In this document: positions 10,396-21,299 of the stretch, piece after piece | How the letters are laid out: every line of letters starts with the position of its first letter | Numbering within the stretch: position 1 is the stretch's first letter | Assembly: GCA_009809945.1 (NCBI GenBank) | Contig: WTPW01000027.1 | Location: 326,378-390,377 of the forward strand | Source: Gigaspora margarita | Lineage: Eukaryota > Glomeromycota > Glomeromycetes > Diversisporales > Gigasporaceae | Length of the DNA stretch: 64,000 nt | Reading direction: 5' to 3' | Translations under genes and position numbers: made by a program | The notes under the pieces: model-generated | Database searches by the model: none | What the model was told of the DNA's origin: nothing | Seen by the model: only the letters and a program-made list of their open reading frames with translations

Positions 10396-10561
10396 GGGGC
10401 ATGCCATTTATTACATAATATTTTTTACTTAGTAGCCACTCTCATCCATGTATGGTGTGATCACTTTATCTATTTCAGATTGCTTATAATTATATATAGA
10501 TGTGATAATCACCTCTGACCATGTATCCATGGTAAAAATTACATAATAAATGGCATGCCCC
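10396..10561. mobile_element. PIF/Harbinger-like MITE, copy 1
   Basis: A 166-bp near-palindrome beginning GGGGCATGCCATTTATTA and ending with its complement, flanked by TTA on both sides (10393-10395, 10562-10564). A second copy of exactly the same length is at 43613-43778. Three-base TTA/TAA duplications are typical of PIF/Harbinger elements. No transposase is encoded. Confidence 0.88.
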
Positions 10562-10769
10562 TTACAATAAAATTTTTTATTTTAAATAAGCTAAAATTTA
10601 CTTAAAAAGTTGCTACTAATAAAATTTTTTATTTTTCATTAAATAAATTATATTAAAGACTTTCCTATCTTCTAAAAAATTATTTTAAATTAAAAAAAAT
10701 TTACTTTTTATTAATGAAAAAATTATTATTAACACTTATTTGAGGTATTAATCTTTTTGCATGGGACTA

Positions 10770-11109
10770 TGGGGTGCAGACAATAGAAACAGCCCTTTTT
10801 TACATATATCTTATTTTGAGATAATCAAGTTTAATCATTTGTTTTGATTTTTGGACTGATCCGGGATTAATCAAATTTCACAATTTTGATTGGTTAAAGG
10901 TAGCATGTGACTATCAGGTAATCACATGTTGTGCTATCTCTACGCAGACTCATGTAATTTTTATTTTACATTATCTTGAATTTTTATTATGCATATTGAC
11001 TTTCATTTATAATTGAAAAGTGTCAATCATGTCAAAATTTATATGAATCTAATAAAAACTCATTTTTCAAAAATTGTAAAAATGGGCTGTTTTAATTGAC
11101 CACACCCCA
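10770..11109. mobile_element. TA-flanked inverted-repeat element, related to 33970-34223
   Basis: The ends TATGGGGTG and CACCCCATA are inverted, as are inner blocks (AGAAACAGCCC / GGGCTGTTTTAAT). It shares the internal phrase TTTTGAGATAAT with the element at 33970-34223. No ORF. Confidence 0.6.
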
Positions 11110-11613
11110 TATTACTAAAAAATTATTGACTGACTGTACAAAATTTCTATAAAATTTTATATAGTCATTCAATCATTTTTTAGAGTTAACTTGGTCCCCA
11201 TTGGGCCTATTTGGAAAAATATAACCATTATTAGATATGTTTTAGTGAACTCTACAACTTTCAATTAATTGACTTTGGCTATTAACTTAATAAAAATTAC
11301 TTATACTTGGATGATGCTCAGATTCTAGCATATACTCAAAATTTACTATTGTTCCAATATAGTAACTCTGCCAATCCTATCTGGATCATCAATTAATATT
11401 ATTTTGACTGCTGCATATAGTTATAATATATAATTATTTAAAATTTTTTAAATTATTTTTTAAAAATTATATATTGTAGTTACATATAAAAGTCAAAATT
11501 AGATTAAGTAAATCATTTATAATAATCTAAGTAAATTTGTTCAGAATATAAAAATTATATATATTCTGAAATTTTAAATAATTTCAATAAATTTTATTAA
11601 TACACATTTATAT
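11110..11613. other. Intergenic AT-rich stretch
   Basis: I see no gene, intron signal or clear repeat unit here beyond short A/T runs. Confidence 0.5.
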
Positions 11614-11839
11614 GGCCACATAAAGTTAATTTTTTGGTTCTTATAACCCGGCCGGGTCATATTTTGGAAATTTTTTTAAAAAAATTTTTATATGTTTTAA
11701 TAGTCGGGTGGGATTTCAAAAAAAAATTTTTAAATCTTTATAAAATTTTACATATAAAATTTTTAAATAAAAGTCTGGCCGGCTGGGTCATTTTTTTTTG
11801 TTCATGTTATAAGAACCAAAAAATTAATTTTATATGGCC
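11614..11839. mobile_element. GGCC-ended MITE (family of 20744 and 59907), diverged
   Basis: Starts GGCCACATAAAGTTAATTTT and ends ATTAATTTTATATGGCC. A second inner inverted pair is GGTTCTTATAAC / GTTATAAGAACC. The interior holds two CCGG-rich patches (near 11650 and 11775). The flanks TAT/TAA suggest an eroded 3-bp duplication. Confidence 0.65.
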
Positions 11840-12825
11840 TAATTTACAGTAACTTTAAAAAATTTTTAAAATTTTTAATTTTTTTGCCTAAATGAAACTT
11901 GTAAAAGTGAAATAATAAAATGTTATTAAAATTTCAAAATTTTAATATCTATGTAATTTTATTTTATGACAATGTTATTTAGAGCATTATTATTAATTAT
12001 TTAGTACAATCTTAATATTTATATGCAGCAATTAATTAATTATTTTAAAAAAAAACAAATTTTAAAAATTTTATTTGTTAAAAATAATAAATAAACTTAT
12101 AAAAATATTTATAATAATAAAATTATTAATTCAAAATATTTATAATAATAATATAATTATTTTATATATGTTGAAGTAAATAAAAAATTGGGATAGTAAT
12201 TATAATACAAATGTACTTATATAAAAGTAAAAATTATAGTAAAAAACTCTAGAATGCTATGCATAAAGTAAATAAAATTCCAAACAAGAATATAAAACCC
12301 AACTTAAATTATGAAAAGAATAAAAGCTTAAAATAATAAAAAAGAAAAGGCCATAGCAAAAAGAGAATTAACAGATGTAAAGCTGCAAAACTAACATATA
12401 AAAAAAGGAAGAAAATACAAATATATTTAAGAAATCTGTAGTAGTCATATGACTTAAGGATTTTGATTTCAAAAATTTCTAGTAATAATATTGGTAGATA
12501 ACTATTATTTTTTGATAGTGAGCAAAAGAAAACATTATAGTAAAACTTTTTATATACAATCTGGCCCATAAAGGGCATCCATAAATAATATTATACAAGA
12601 AGGGGTAGGAGTCACACAAAATATAATGTTTTTTCTAACAAGGTAGGGGTCAAAAAAAATATAATATAATTTTTTTTATAAAAATTTGTCTAACTTTTGG
12701 TCCAATGGTTCCAAATTGAATAATTTTGATACTATTTGATTCATCTCAAAGAGAAAAGTCAAATTGTACCAAAATTATTTCATTTGAATTATTGAATCAA
12801 AACACATTAACAAAAATCTATTAGT
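11840..12825. other. Intergenic AT-rich stretch
   Basis: No gene recognised. An 89-codon minus-strand frame at 12309-12578 is hydrophobic, T-rich and featureless. A hairpin around 12720-12785 (GGTTCCAAATTGAATAATTT... pairing with TTGTACCAAAATTATTTCA) resembles hairpins near 43130, 44010 and 44190. Confidence 0.5.
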
Positions 12826-13335
12826 TATATCTTTTTTTATTTGAATTCTATACATCCATAAAATTCATAGAAAAAAAGTTTATTGAATTTAATTTGGTAT
12901 TTGTCTAGATATTATCACTCAAAATTTCAAAAAATTCAAAATGTCTATCAAAATAGAAGCTGCGCCAAATTTTTCAAACTTTGAGCGTAGATATCTTGAC
13001 AATTACCAAATCAAATTTATTAAACTTTTTTTCTTTAAATTCTATGGATTTGTAGAATCGAAATAAAAAACGTTCATCGAATTTGACTTAGTAGTTATCA
13101 AGATATCTTTGCTCAAAGTTTGAAAAAAATATTGTCACGATTTCTATATGAGATAGACGTTATGAATTTTTTGAAACTTTGAGCGAAGATATCTTGACAA
13201 CCACCAAGTTAATTTCAATAAATTTTTTTTTCTTTGAATCCTATTGATCTATAGAATCTATATAAAAAACGTCTATCGAATTTGACTTGGTGGTAGTCAG
13301 GATATCTTCGCCCAAAAATTTTTAAATTTTGATTT
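12826..13335. repeat. Tandem array of ~197-bp hairpin repeats, array 1
   Basis: About 2.7 units. Each is a ~160-bp inverted repeat (left arm TTTGAGCGAAGATATCTTGA, right arm TCAAGATATCTTTGCTCAAA), joined by a spacer with TGTCTATCAAAATAGAAGCTG. TTTGAGCG occurs at 12978 and 13175. The right edge (GGGGGTACGAATAGCAAATT) is the complement of the left edge of array 2 at 51040-51830. Confidence 0.8.
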
Positions 13336-13532
13336 ACAGGGGGTACGAATAGCAAATTAAGGGGGTCTGGTATTAATAGTACAGTACTTACGTACGTTAT
13401 ACCATTGATAGTGACACAAAACTCTAAAATTGCAGCATATATTTATACATGCATTTAAATGACTTAAACAAACGTTAAATCAGATTTCCGTGCTTATCCA
13501 TAGATTTATAATAAGTTATTTCATCACAAACA

Positions 13533-16342
13533 ATGACTAACTTAGATCCTTATACGCTTGGATACAATTATCAACATGAGACAGATGTTGAAAGGGATAA
13601 AAATAAAGCTTTCATTTATTATCAAAAATCTGCAGAGATGGGTGACGCTGAAGGAACATACATGGTTGGGCATTGTTATCAAAATGGAATTGGAGTTGAA
13701 AAGGATGAAAATAAGGCTTTCATTTATTATCAAAAATCTGCAGAGATGGGGAATGCAACAGCGATAAATAACGTCGGAGATTGTTATTATGATGGAATTG
13801 GGGTTGAAAAGGATGAAAATAAGGCTTTCATTTATTATCAAAAATCTGCAGAAATGGGGAATGCAACAGCGACAAATAACGTCGGAGATTGTTATTATGA
13901 TGGAATTGGAGTTGAAAAGGATGAAAATAAGGCTTTCATTTATTATCAAAAATCTGCAGAGATGGGTGACNNNNNNNNNNNNNNNNNNNNNNNNNNNNNN
14001 NNNNNNNNNNNNNNNNNNNNNNNNNNNNNNNNNNNNNNNNNNNNNNNNNNNNNNNNNNNNNNNNNNNNNNNNNNNNNNNNNNNNNNNNNNNNNNNNNNNN
14101 NNNNNNNNNNNNNNNNNNNNNNNNNNNNNNNNNNNNNNNNNNNNNNNNNNNNNNNNNNNNNNNNNNNNNNNNNNNNNNNNNNNNNNNNNNNNNNNNNNNN
14201 NNNNNNNNNNNNNNNNNNNNNNNNNNNNNNNNNNNNNNNNNNNNNNNNNNNNNNNNNNNNNNNNNNNNNNNNNNNNNNNNNNNNNNNNNNNNNNNNNNNN
14301 NNNNNNTTATCAAAATGGAATTGGAGTTGAAAAGGATGAAAATAAGGCTTTCATTTATTATCAAAAATCTGCAGAGATGGGTGACGATAGTGGAACAAAT
14401 AGCGTTGGATATTGTTATCATCATGGAATTGGGGTTGAAAAAGATAAAAATAAAGCTTTCATTTATTATCAAAAATCTGCAGAGATGGGTAACGCTAGTG
14501 GAACATCTCAAGTTGGGTTTAGTTATCAAAATGGAATTGGAGTTCTAGAGGATAAAAACAAGGCTTTTATTTATTATCAAAAATCTGCAGAGATGGGTAA
14601 CGCTCGTGGAACATTTCAAGTTGGATATTGTTATCAAAATGGAATTGGAGTTGAAAAAGATGAACATAAGGCCTTCATTTATTATAAAAAATCAGCAGAG
14701 ATGGGTGACATTAGTGGAATGTCAAAAGTTGCAGAATCTTATCGTAATGGGATTGGAATAGCAAGAGATCTTGATAAAGCCATGCATTGGTATCAAAGGT
14801 AAATTTTGTTTTTAAATTTGTGCTAGTGTATTGTGTCGTATTGTAACTCAAACATAAGATCAGACGTAATTGAAATTAAAAATCAGTTGAGTCATGAAAT
14901 TTAAAATAAAATTAGACATAACCTAAATTGTTTATAAGTGAAATTTCGATTTTTAAGAAAAAAAAATAACGTGTGTCGAAATGTCGATACTTTTTCATGA
15001 TCAGTTACATATATATTAATATGTACTTATTTGTATTTATTTAATAATTAAATTTTCGATTAGGGAAAAAGAATTAACATCAGGTATTTATAATATCATA
15101 AATATTTTATCAATTTATTAATTTACTAATTTTTATAAATAAATTAACAGTTACAAATGAGTGTATACGTAATTCTGAGATTGATGATGATTGTAAAAAA
15201 ATATTGATGGAAAATAAATATCAGTTATCTTGGATTTCTTATGATGAATTTTATGATATTAAAGAAATAGGTAGAGGTGGATTTGCAACTGTATATGGCG
15301 CTTACTGGTATGATAAAAGCCAAAATTACGACAGAAAAGTTGCGCTTAAATTGCTTCATAACTCAAATAATTATCATGAAGAATTTATAAAAGAGGTAAT
15401 CTTTATAAATAATTATCATTTATCATTTATATAGTAATTGAATATATATATATATCTTATAATTAGTTAAAAGCTTATTGTGAAATTAGACTTAAAGACC
15501 CGACATTTTTAAAATGCTTCGGTATATCAAAAGACAAAGTTTCTAAAGATTATATTCTAGTCATGGAATATGCGTCAGAAGGTAGTTTGCGTAAAAATTT
15601 ACGTACCATAGCACAAATGGATTGGAAAGATAAAATAAATCTACTACAATGTATTTCATCAGATCTTCAAATAATTCATTCCCATGACCTTATTCATTGT
15701 GATTTACATAGTGGAAATATACTACAATCTGACTTGAAGAGTGCATATATTGCAGATTTAGGACTTTTAATATTGCTTTAAAATCGAAATCCGATAGAAT
15801 TTGTGGAATTTTACCTTATATTGCTCCTGAAGTTTTGAATAAACAACGATATTCTAAAGCATCAGATATTTATTCTCTTGGTATAATCATGTGGGAAATT
15901 TTATACGGTAAACCTGTTCCTTTTGAGCTAACATCAAAATTACAATCTAAATTACAATTTCAAATACAAGTATGTGATGGTTTGCGCCCACATATTTATG
16001 AAAATACTGCAAAGTGCTATGCCGATTTAATAAAGAAGTGTTGGGATACCGAACCGAAGGAGCGACCAACTGCAACTGAAATTTGTGGTATTTTTGAAGA
16101 ATGGCAGCATAGTGAAAGTATTTTATATGAATTGACCGAATCCGATAAAAAATTACAAAATATAAAAAATGAGGATATACAAGTATATATTGATTCTCAT
16201 TATAAAAGTTGTTTTATTTTATCCAGTAATGTTTATAAAGGTAATACAAATTTAGTTTTTTTATTGTACTATATTATTTATTTGTTTAATAATTCTTTTT
16301 ATAGATAGTGAATTATATGAACTTGAAGTACCAGATATTTAA
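13533..16342 (+). CDS. Sel1-repeat protein kinase, five exons
   Basis: My exon model is 13533-14798, 15064-15083, 15151-15395, 15467-16240 and 16305-16342, all with GT-AG introns. It joins in frame except for one slip near 15765. Exon 1 encodes at least nine Sel1 units of 36 residues (VEKDENKAFIYYQKSAEMG), helical repeats that act as protein-binding scaffolds. Exons 3-4 encode a TKL-like kinase: glycine loop IGRGGFATVYGAY, ATP lysine in KVALKLL, catalytic loop HCDLHSGNIL, DLG in place of DFG, then YIAPEVL, SDIYSLGIIMWEI and CWDTEPKERPT. Large families with these domains are known in Rhizophagus, usually signalling-like and of unknown substrate. The kinase lacks one base in the T run after DLGL, so the copy is either a recent pseudogene or carries a sequencing error. 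Confidence 0.88.
13971..14306. other. Assembly gap (336 N) inside the Sel1 repeats
   Basis: The coding frames on the two sides do not match across 336 bases. With 108-nt units and the visible edges, 245 or 353 bases (two or three further units plus the partial one) would join them in frame. The N count is therefore probably an estimate. Confidence 0.85.
15064..15083 (+). other. 20-nt microexon of the Sel1-kinase gene
   Basis: GGAAAAAGAATTAACATCAG lies between TTAG and GTATTT. Joining it to exon 1 (ending CAAAG at 14798) and exon 3 (from 15151) gives YQ-REKELTS-VTNEC without a stop and in phase on both sides. Confidence 0.75.
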
Positions 16343-17508
16343 GAGCATCCCTTCCAATTTTGGATCAGAAAATAAGAAGAGTAACAAGTATTATATTTTA
16401 TAATAAAACTAAACCCAAGTACGACATAATATTGAGAAGTATGCATACTACTTTATGTAACATTTCACGCTTGATATGATAAAAGTTATCGATTCCTTAT
16501 CAGTTATATGATATTTAACAAATTTGAATAATGAATTTTGGATATGCGATTTTTTTTTTAAATTGAATCTTACTATTTGTGATGTATATCAATACCTAAT
16601 ATAGGGGATCAAATTTGCCCCTTTCTTTGTTCGTTACTAATATTATTTTAAGGACAATAATTTTGCTAGATTAGTAAAATAATTATTGATCGTTTATCAG
16701 CTTTTAAGAATCGCTTATCTTAACTTTTCATACTTCCATCCCATTCATTAAATGGGCTGTTCTCAAGAAGCTCCCTCAATATGATTAATTTGTTAGTGAT
16801 TGAAAAATTCGTAGTGTTCAATCGTGAATTTTAAATTTAGTAAATTTTAGATGCAATCTTATAGAAAAAATTGGCAGGTTCAAATTATTTTGATTGATGC
16901 AGTGCTTGAGAAAAATAATTAATTTAAAAAAGTGTTAGCAAGTAAAATGTGTCTTGGGCTCTTTAAGTTATAGCTTAACAGACTCACTCTTGGAAAAAAT
17001 TAAATTATTATTTAAAGGAAATTGCTAATTTTAACAGTGTAAAAATCACTGGGATGCAATATCTCAAAACATACAAATAATTAAGGTCAGGTATTCTAAG
17101 TAAAAATGTTCATCACCCCTGAAAACCTAATCTTAACTAAAATTTGATCTATTATACCTAACCTCTCTCTTTGCCTCAAACTGCACCATAACCCTAATAA
17201 CTTAAGGTCGGTGTTTTACCTCCGGTTAAATGTAGTTATTTTCATTATTAAAAATGAAACATAATATATATTAACATAATCTGATTTTTTCATAACTGAG
17301 TCTGTTAAATTGAATCTAAACTTAGTTTTCTTGGTATTATTCGTATATTTACATGCTTGTATTAGCAATAAACATGCTTTTAAACAAACAGAAGAATCAA
17401 GTGTTAATTAATTAAATTGCACAATTAGTATAAAAGCACAACAACAGAAAAAAAATTAATAATCGTACGCACAACTAAAGAATGGAATAGGGAATGAAAA
17501 TAGCTAAA
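16343..17508. other. Intergenic stretch after the kinase gene
   Basis: Nothing coding recognised. AT-rich, with short CCTAACC-like runs near 17100-17200. Confidence 0.5.
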
Positions 17509-17781
17509 CGTTTTTATATTATCAAAGATTAGCCGAAATGGGTGATTCCAAAAGAACGATTGTCGTTATAAAAATGAAAATGGAACAGAAAACAGCACGC
17601 ATGAAACCTTCCTTGATTGGTTAAGAGACCTTCTATGCTATGATGGGAAGGTGATAAAATCAACTAGAATAATGTGGATATCGATATGAGTTTGAAATTT
17701 TTCAAATAAAGCTGAGAAAGATGAACCAATGCCAGTGGATATCAGAAAGCTGTAGATCTGAAACGTGCTGATGGACATAGA
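17509..17781 (+). pseudogene. Sel1-repeat pseudogene, 5' fragment
   Basis: LYYQRLAEMGDSK at about 17512-17555 matches a Sel1 unit boundary. Weaker traces follow (ATGCCAGTGGATATCAGAAA) up to the terminal repeat of an inserted transposon at 17782. Stops and slips break the frame. The rest of the fragment resumes at 19033. Confidence 0.55.
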
Positions 17782-19032
17782 CCCTATAAGAAAAGTGGTT
17801 CGGGGTATGGTACGGGAAAACAGTGTATATGCCCACGGGATGGTACGGACCGTGTGACACGTATATGCACGTTTTACAGAATGGCACGATTGAAAATGAC
17901 ACGGATACTACGGTAATGGGTGATTTACTTATTGTGCCTGTAAATAAACAAAGTGTGTAAAAACGCAAAGTTAGGGTTAGGAGGTTGGCTTTAAGAGGTA
18001 TGGCTATAGATAGTTGCCCATTATATGTAAAATTTCGTCCCCGACATTTTTAATTAGAGCAAAAAGGTTGATTTAAACATTAGTTTTGGCGTATTTTCGC
18101 TTTTTTCTTCTGCACGTGTTCGGAATCCATGTCGGGCTGATCCGGAACGATCAAAATTCGAACTCACTGATTGGTAGTTGCCTTTTTAGGAGTTTGTATT
18201 ACCGGCACAAATAAAGTAATGGGGTGGCACGTTATATAACGTCACACGGAATGGCACGCATATGCACGTTGTACGTGATGGCACGTCGAATTACACGGAA
18301 TGGCACGTGTTAAAAATAACACATGCTGGCTCGTTTCACGGAGTAGGGTGTCCAGGATTATGCGATGCGTTAGGGTAAATTATGCGATGCGATGCGATCG
18401 AGGTCATTTTTGAGTTCATTGATTTTCTACGTCGTTAGCCGGGCGATTTTTGACACACCTATCTGCCAATCACAATTCACCCACATGATCATTATGCCTT
18501 TTTTGTTCAATTATGCGAAGCATATGCGATGCGAAAAAATGGTTAATTATGCGCATAATTTCGCATCGCATAATCCTGGACACCCTATCACGGAGTACAA
18601 TAAGAGCGAAGGATCACAAACGATTTTTTTTTAAAAAAATTGCAATATCTCAAAAACTCGCAAGTAAGCCTGCTCTGGTATCTTAAGGAAAAAGATTCCT
18701 TGCAAGATTTTACACATTTGCAGTTGCTTTAGCTTCAGGTATATACATGCTTCAACTATTATCCGTTCCTCTTCTAATAAAATGTCTATTGGAAAGCGGA
18801 CCATAAATTTATATTTTACTTACCCGTTCCATTCACGTGCCATCGCACGTGTCAATTGGCTTAGTAAACTGCTACAAAAGGCACGTGATTTCACGTTAAA
18901 TTGGCACGTGTATACGGATCAACACGGTCTGCCGATTCCCGTGCCTACACAAACCATGCACGTGCAAACCCGAACCATAACACGTGCCACTCGATCACGT
19001 GCCTATACTCCCGGACCACTTTTCTTATAGGG
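17782..19032. mobile_element. CACGTG-rich inverted-repeat transposon inside Sel1 pseudogene
   Basis: The ends are inverted: CCCTATAAGAAAAGTGGT at 17782 and ACCACTTTTCTTATAGGG ending 19032. Both subterminal regions carry many copies of TGGCACGTG or its variants. Removing 17782-19032 and keeping one TATA gives ATAGACCCTATAGGGAAAGC, which reads in frame into KAFVQYLKAS of the Sel1 fragment. No transposase ORF. A hAT-like MITE is nested at 18344-18587. Confidence 0.75.
18344..18587. mobile_element. hAT-like MITE, GCATCGCATAAT family, copy 1
   Basis: 244 bp with ends TAGGGTGTCCAGGATTATGC and its complement, and an 8-bp target duplication TCACGGAG (18336-18343, 18588-18595). The internal sequence is rich in GCGATGCG and GCATAATT. 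The second copy is at 30691-30997. Confidence 0.92.
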
Positions 19033-19296
19033 AAAGCATTCGTCCAATATCTAAAAGCTTCGAGGATGGACTATTATCATGAGACTTACAATTATTGGTA
19101 CCATTATGAAGAAGGGATTGAAAAGGATGTGTGTAAAGTATCCACAGAGTATAAAGTATCTACCAATTTGAATCAAGCTGAAGGAACTTTTATATTTGGA
19201 CATTGTTATGAAAAAGAAACTGAAGTCGAAGATGACGAATATATTTCTGCGTCATTTCATAATTTGGTTGATTGCAAATTGACTAAGTCATTTTAA
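19033..19296 (+). pseudogene. Sel1-repeat pseudogene, fragment after the transposon
   Basis: KAFVQYLKAS is followed by YYHETYNYWYHYEEGIEKD and AEGTFIFGHCYEKETEVEDDE, clearly Sel1 units that have lost consensus residues. The frame ends at a stop near 19294. Confidence 0.7.
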
Positions 19297-19394
19297 ATTT
19301 TGAAAGCCATACTTTATTTCTTAAAGGTGAAGATTAAAATGGATAAAATTATATAACCAAGCGATAAAATTATACGACATAATAATATTAATTA

Positions 19395-19569
19395 CTGTCG
19401 GCCCTCCCAAACCGGTTTGCATGGTGGACAGGTTTTGTATCAGTTATCGGATTTGAAAACATTATAAACTATTAGATTTATATATCAGGTACCAACTTGG
19501 TAGATTAAGTTTTTATCAGATTTGACAGGTTATCGATTTTGACAGGATCGGTTTGGGGAGGGCCGACAG
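19395..19569. mobile_element. TA-flanked MITE, CTGTCGGCCCTCCC family, copy 1
   Basis: 175 bp with ends CTGTCGGCCCTCCCAAACCG and CGGTTTGGGGAGGGCCGACA(G), flanked by TA. The internal phrase GACAGGTTATCGATTTTGAC recurs in the copies at 39977, 41950 and 57671. Confidence 0.85.
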
Positions 19570-20743
19570 TATATCGTAAACGTTCATTTGTATAAATAAA
19601 AAGTGATAAAAAATTTACATAAATTTTTATATAAAGAAATTAAAAATACACAAATTGGCGTAAATTACAATTATATTATCATAAAAAGAAAATTGGTTTA
19701 AAATTTAAATAAAAAGAGCACAAAAAAATTCGCATGATCAAAAAATTTTACCAATTTTTTACATTGCCACAAAGAACGCACTCACATCGTCTTGCATATA
19801 GAAATTACTTCTTTTGAATCTGCCACCCTCTTTTTCTTGCAAATTGTAATGTCAGTTTTCACTTGAATTAACACCGTATTGACGATTTTAAAAATTTTAG
19901 GGCTAATGTGATTTTAAAACACTCTATTCATGAATGGCATCATCAATTCTGTTTGCAAGTTAAAACAATACCACATACTAATCTTTTTATCATAATTGTA
20001 CAATATGTTAAGATTTTATTATAATTAAAAAAAAAAACATAAGCAGAATAAAAAAAATTCTTTCATCAGATTTTTGTCTTGATTAGCATGCTTCGTTACT
20101 TGGTGTACAGCACAAATTATCTTATAAAAATGCGTCCCTAAGTTATTTTCAATCGGTATAATTGTATGAAGTTTTTTAATTACACCAACATAAAGAATTT
20201 TGAAATTATGAGTTATCCAATATTTAAATTTTGGTTATGTGAATCGCTTGGATTTTTAAGTGCTGTTAAACATTAATTATATCTATTTCGATCCATTAAA
20301 AAGCATTTGACGGATAAAACTTTCTAATATTTGATCAAATATTTACGATTCAGAAAGTTGTATCATCCCATATTATGAAATTAATAATGAAAAAATGAAA
20401 AGATTGTTAAAAATTAAACATTCGAAAGCGTATTCTTTTATATGAATAATATAATTAATATGGCAATGTAATACGCAAAATATTTGGAGTATAATAAAAT
20501 TTAATAATTCTGAGTTCTACATTACCGCACATTTCCAAAATTTAAAGAATTTGACTATTAATATGTAAATATAGAGTTTAACTGAGATAATCAACATTCC
20601 CCAAGTTATGATGTGTCATTTAATAAATTCCTATGTCTAATGAGATGCGTCGGAGTGGGAAGATGGGAAAGATGGGTTAGACGCGTTATCAGTACAGATC
20701 AGCGGATCAAAAAAATTTTCAGTGTTTAACATTGATTGACTAA
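19570..20743. other. Intergenic AT-rich stretch
   Basis: I see no gene or defined element; A-rich runs occur near 20010-20060. Confidence 0.5.
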
Positions 20744-20855
20744 GGCCACGCAAAGTTAATTTTCCGTTTGCATAACCTGGTGTTTCAAAATTCCGGTCGG
20801 CGGGTCGGATTTTTTTTTATTTTTTTATTTTTTTTTAAATTAACTTTACGTGGTC
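20744..20855. mobile_element. PIF/Harbinger-like MITE, GGCCACGC family, copy 1
   Basis: Starts GGCCACGCAAAGTTAATTTT and ends AATTAACTTTACGTGGTC, with TAA on both sides (20741-20743, 20856-20858). Confidence 0.82.
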
Positions 20856-20880
20856 TAAATTAACTCATGTTCACATCTAA

Positions 20881-21117
20881 GGTCACGCAAAGTTAATTCT
20901 TCGGTTTGCATAACATGGAATCAGAAAATTTTGTCTTTTTTTTATCGTGCCTACCGGGTAACTACGGAAAATTAAGGTCATCATCGGGTGTCACCGGAGA
21001 AAAAATTAAATGGCAAAAATGGGATAATTGGCATAATAGGAATTAAAAAAAAAAAATTTTTTTTTTGAAAAATTGGGTCAGCGGGTTATGCAAAATGAAA
21101 ATTAACTTTGCGTGGCC
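20881..21117. mobile_element. PIF/Harbinger-like MITE, GGCCACGC family, copy 2
   Basis: Starts GGTCACGCAAAGTTAATTCT and ends AATTAACTTTGCGTGGCC, with TAA duplication (20878-20880, 21118-21120). It lies 22 bp from copy 1. Confidence 0.85.
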
Positions 21118-21299
21118 TAATATATAATTTGGTAACTAAAATGTACTTTTGGGACCAAATATTAGGATTTGGTGTCAATTCTCTGCTTAATGAATTTTTT
21201 TATTAAATTTCGAGTATAATAAAATTTTATAATTAATTACATTAAGAATTGATTCCTAAATCGTGAAAATTTATGAATGACGTAGATCAATTAAAGACG

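Noticed and set aside
12309..12578. 89-codon minus-strand hydrophobic frame
   Set aside because: Composition follows the local A/T bias; no start context, splice or family match.
13542..13949. Minus-strand 135-codon frame over the Sel1 repeats
   Set aside because: Shadow of the 108-nt repeat on the other strand; the plus frame has the Sel1 consensus and splice sites.
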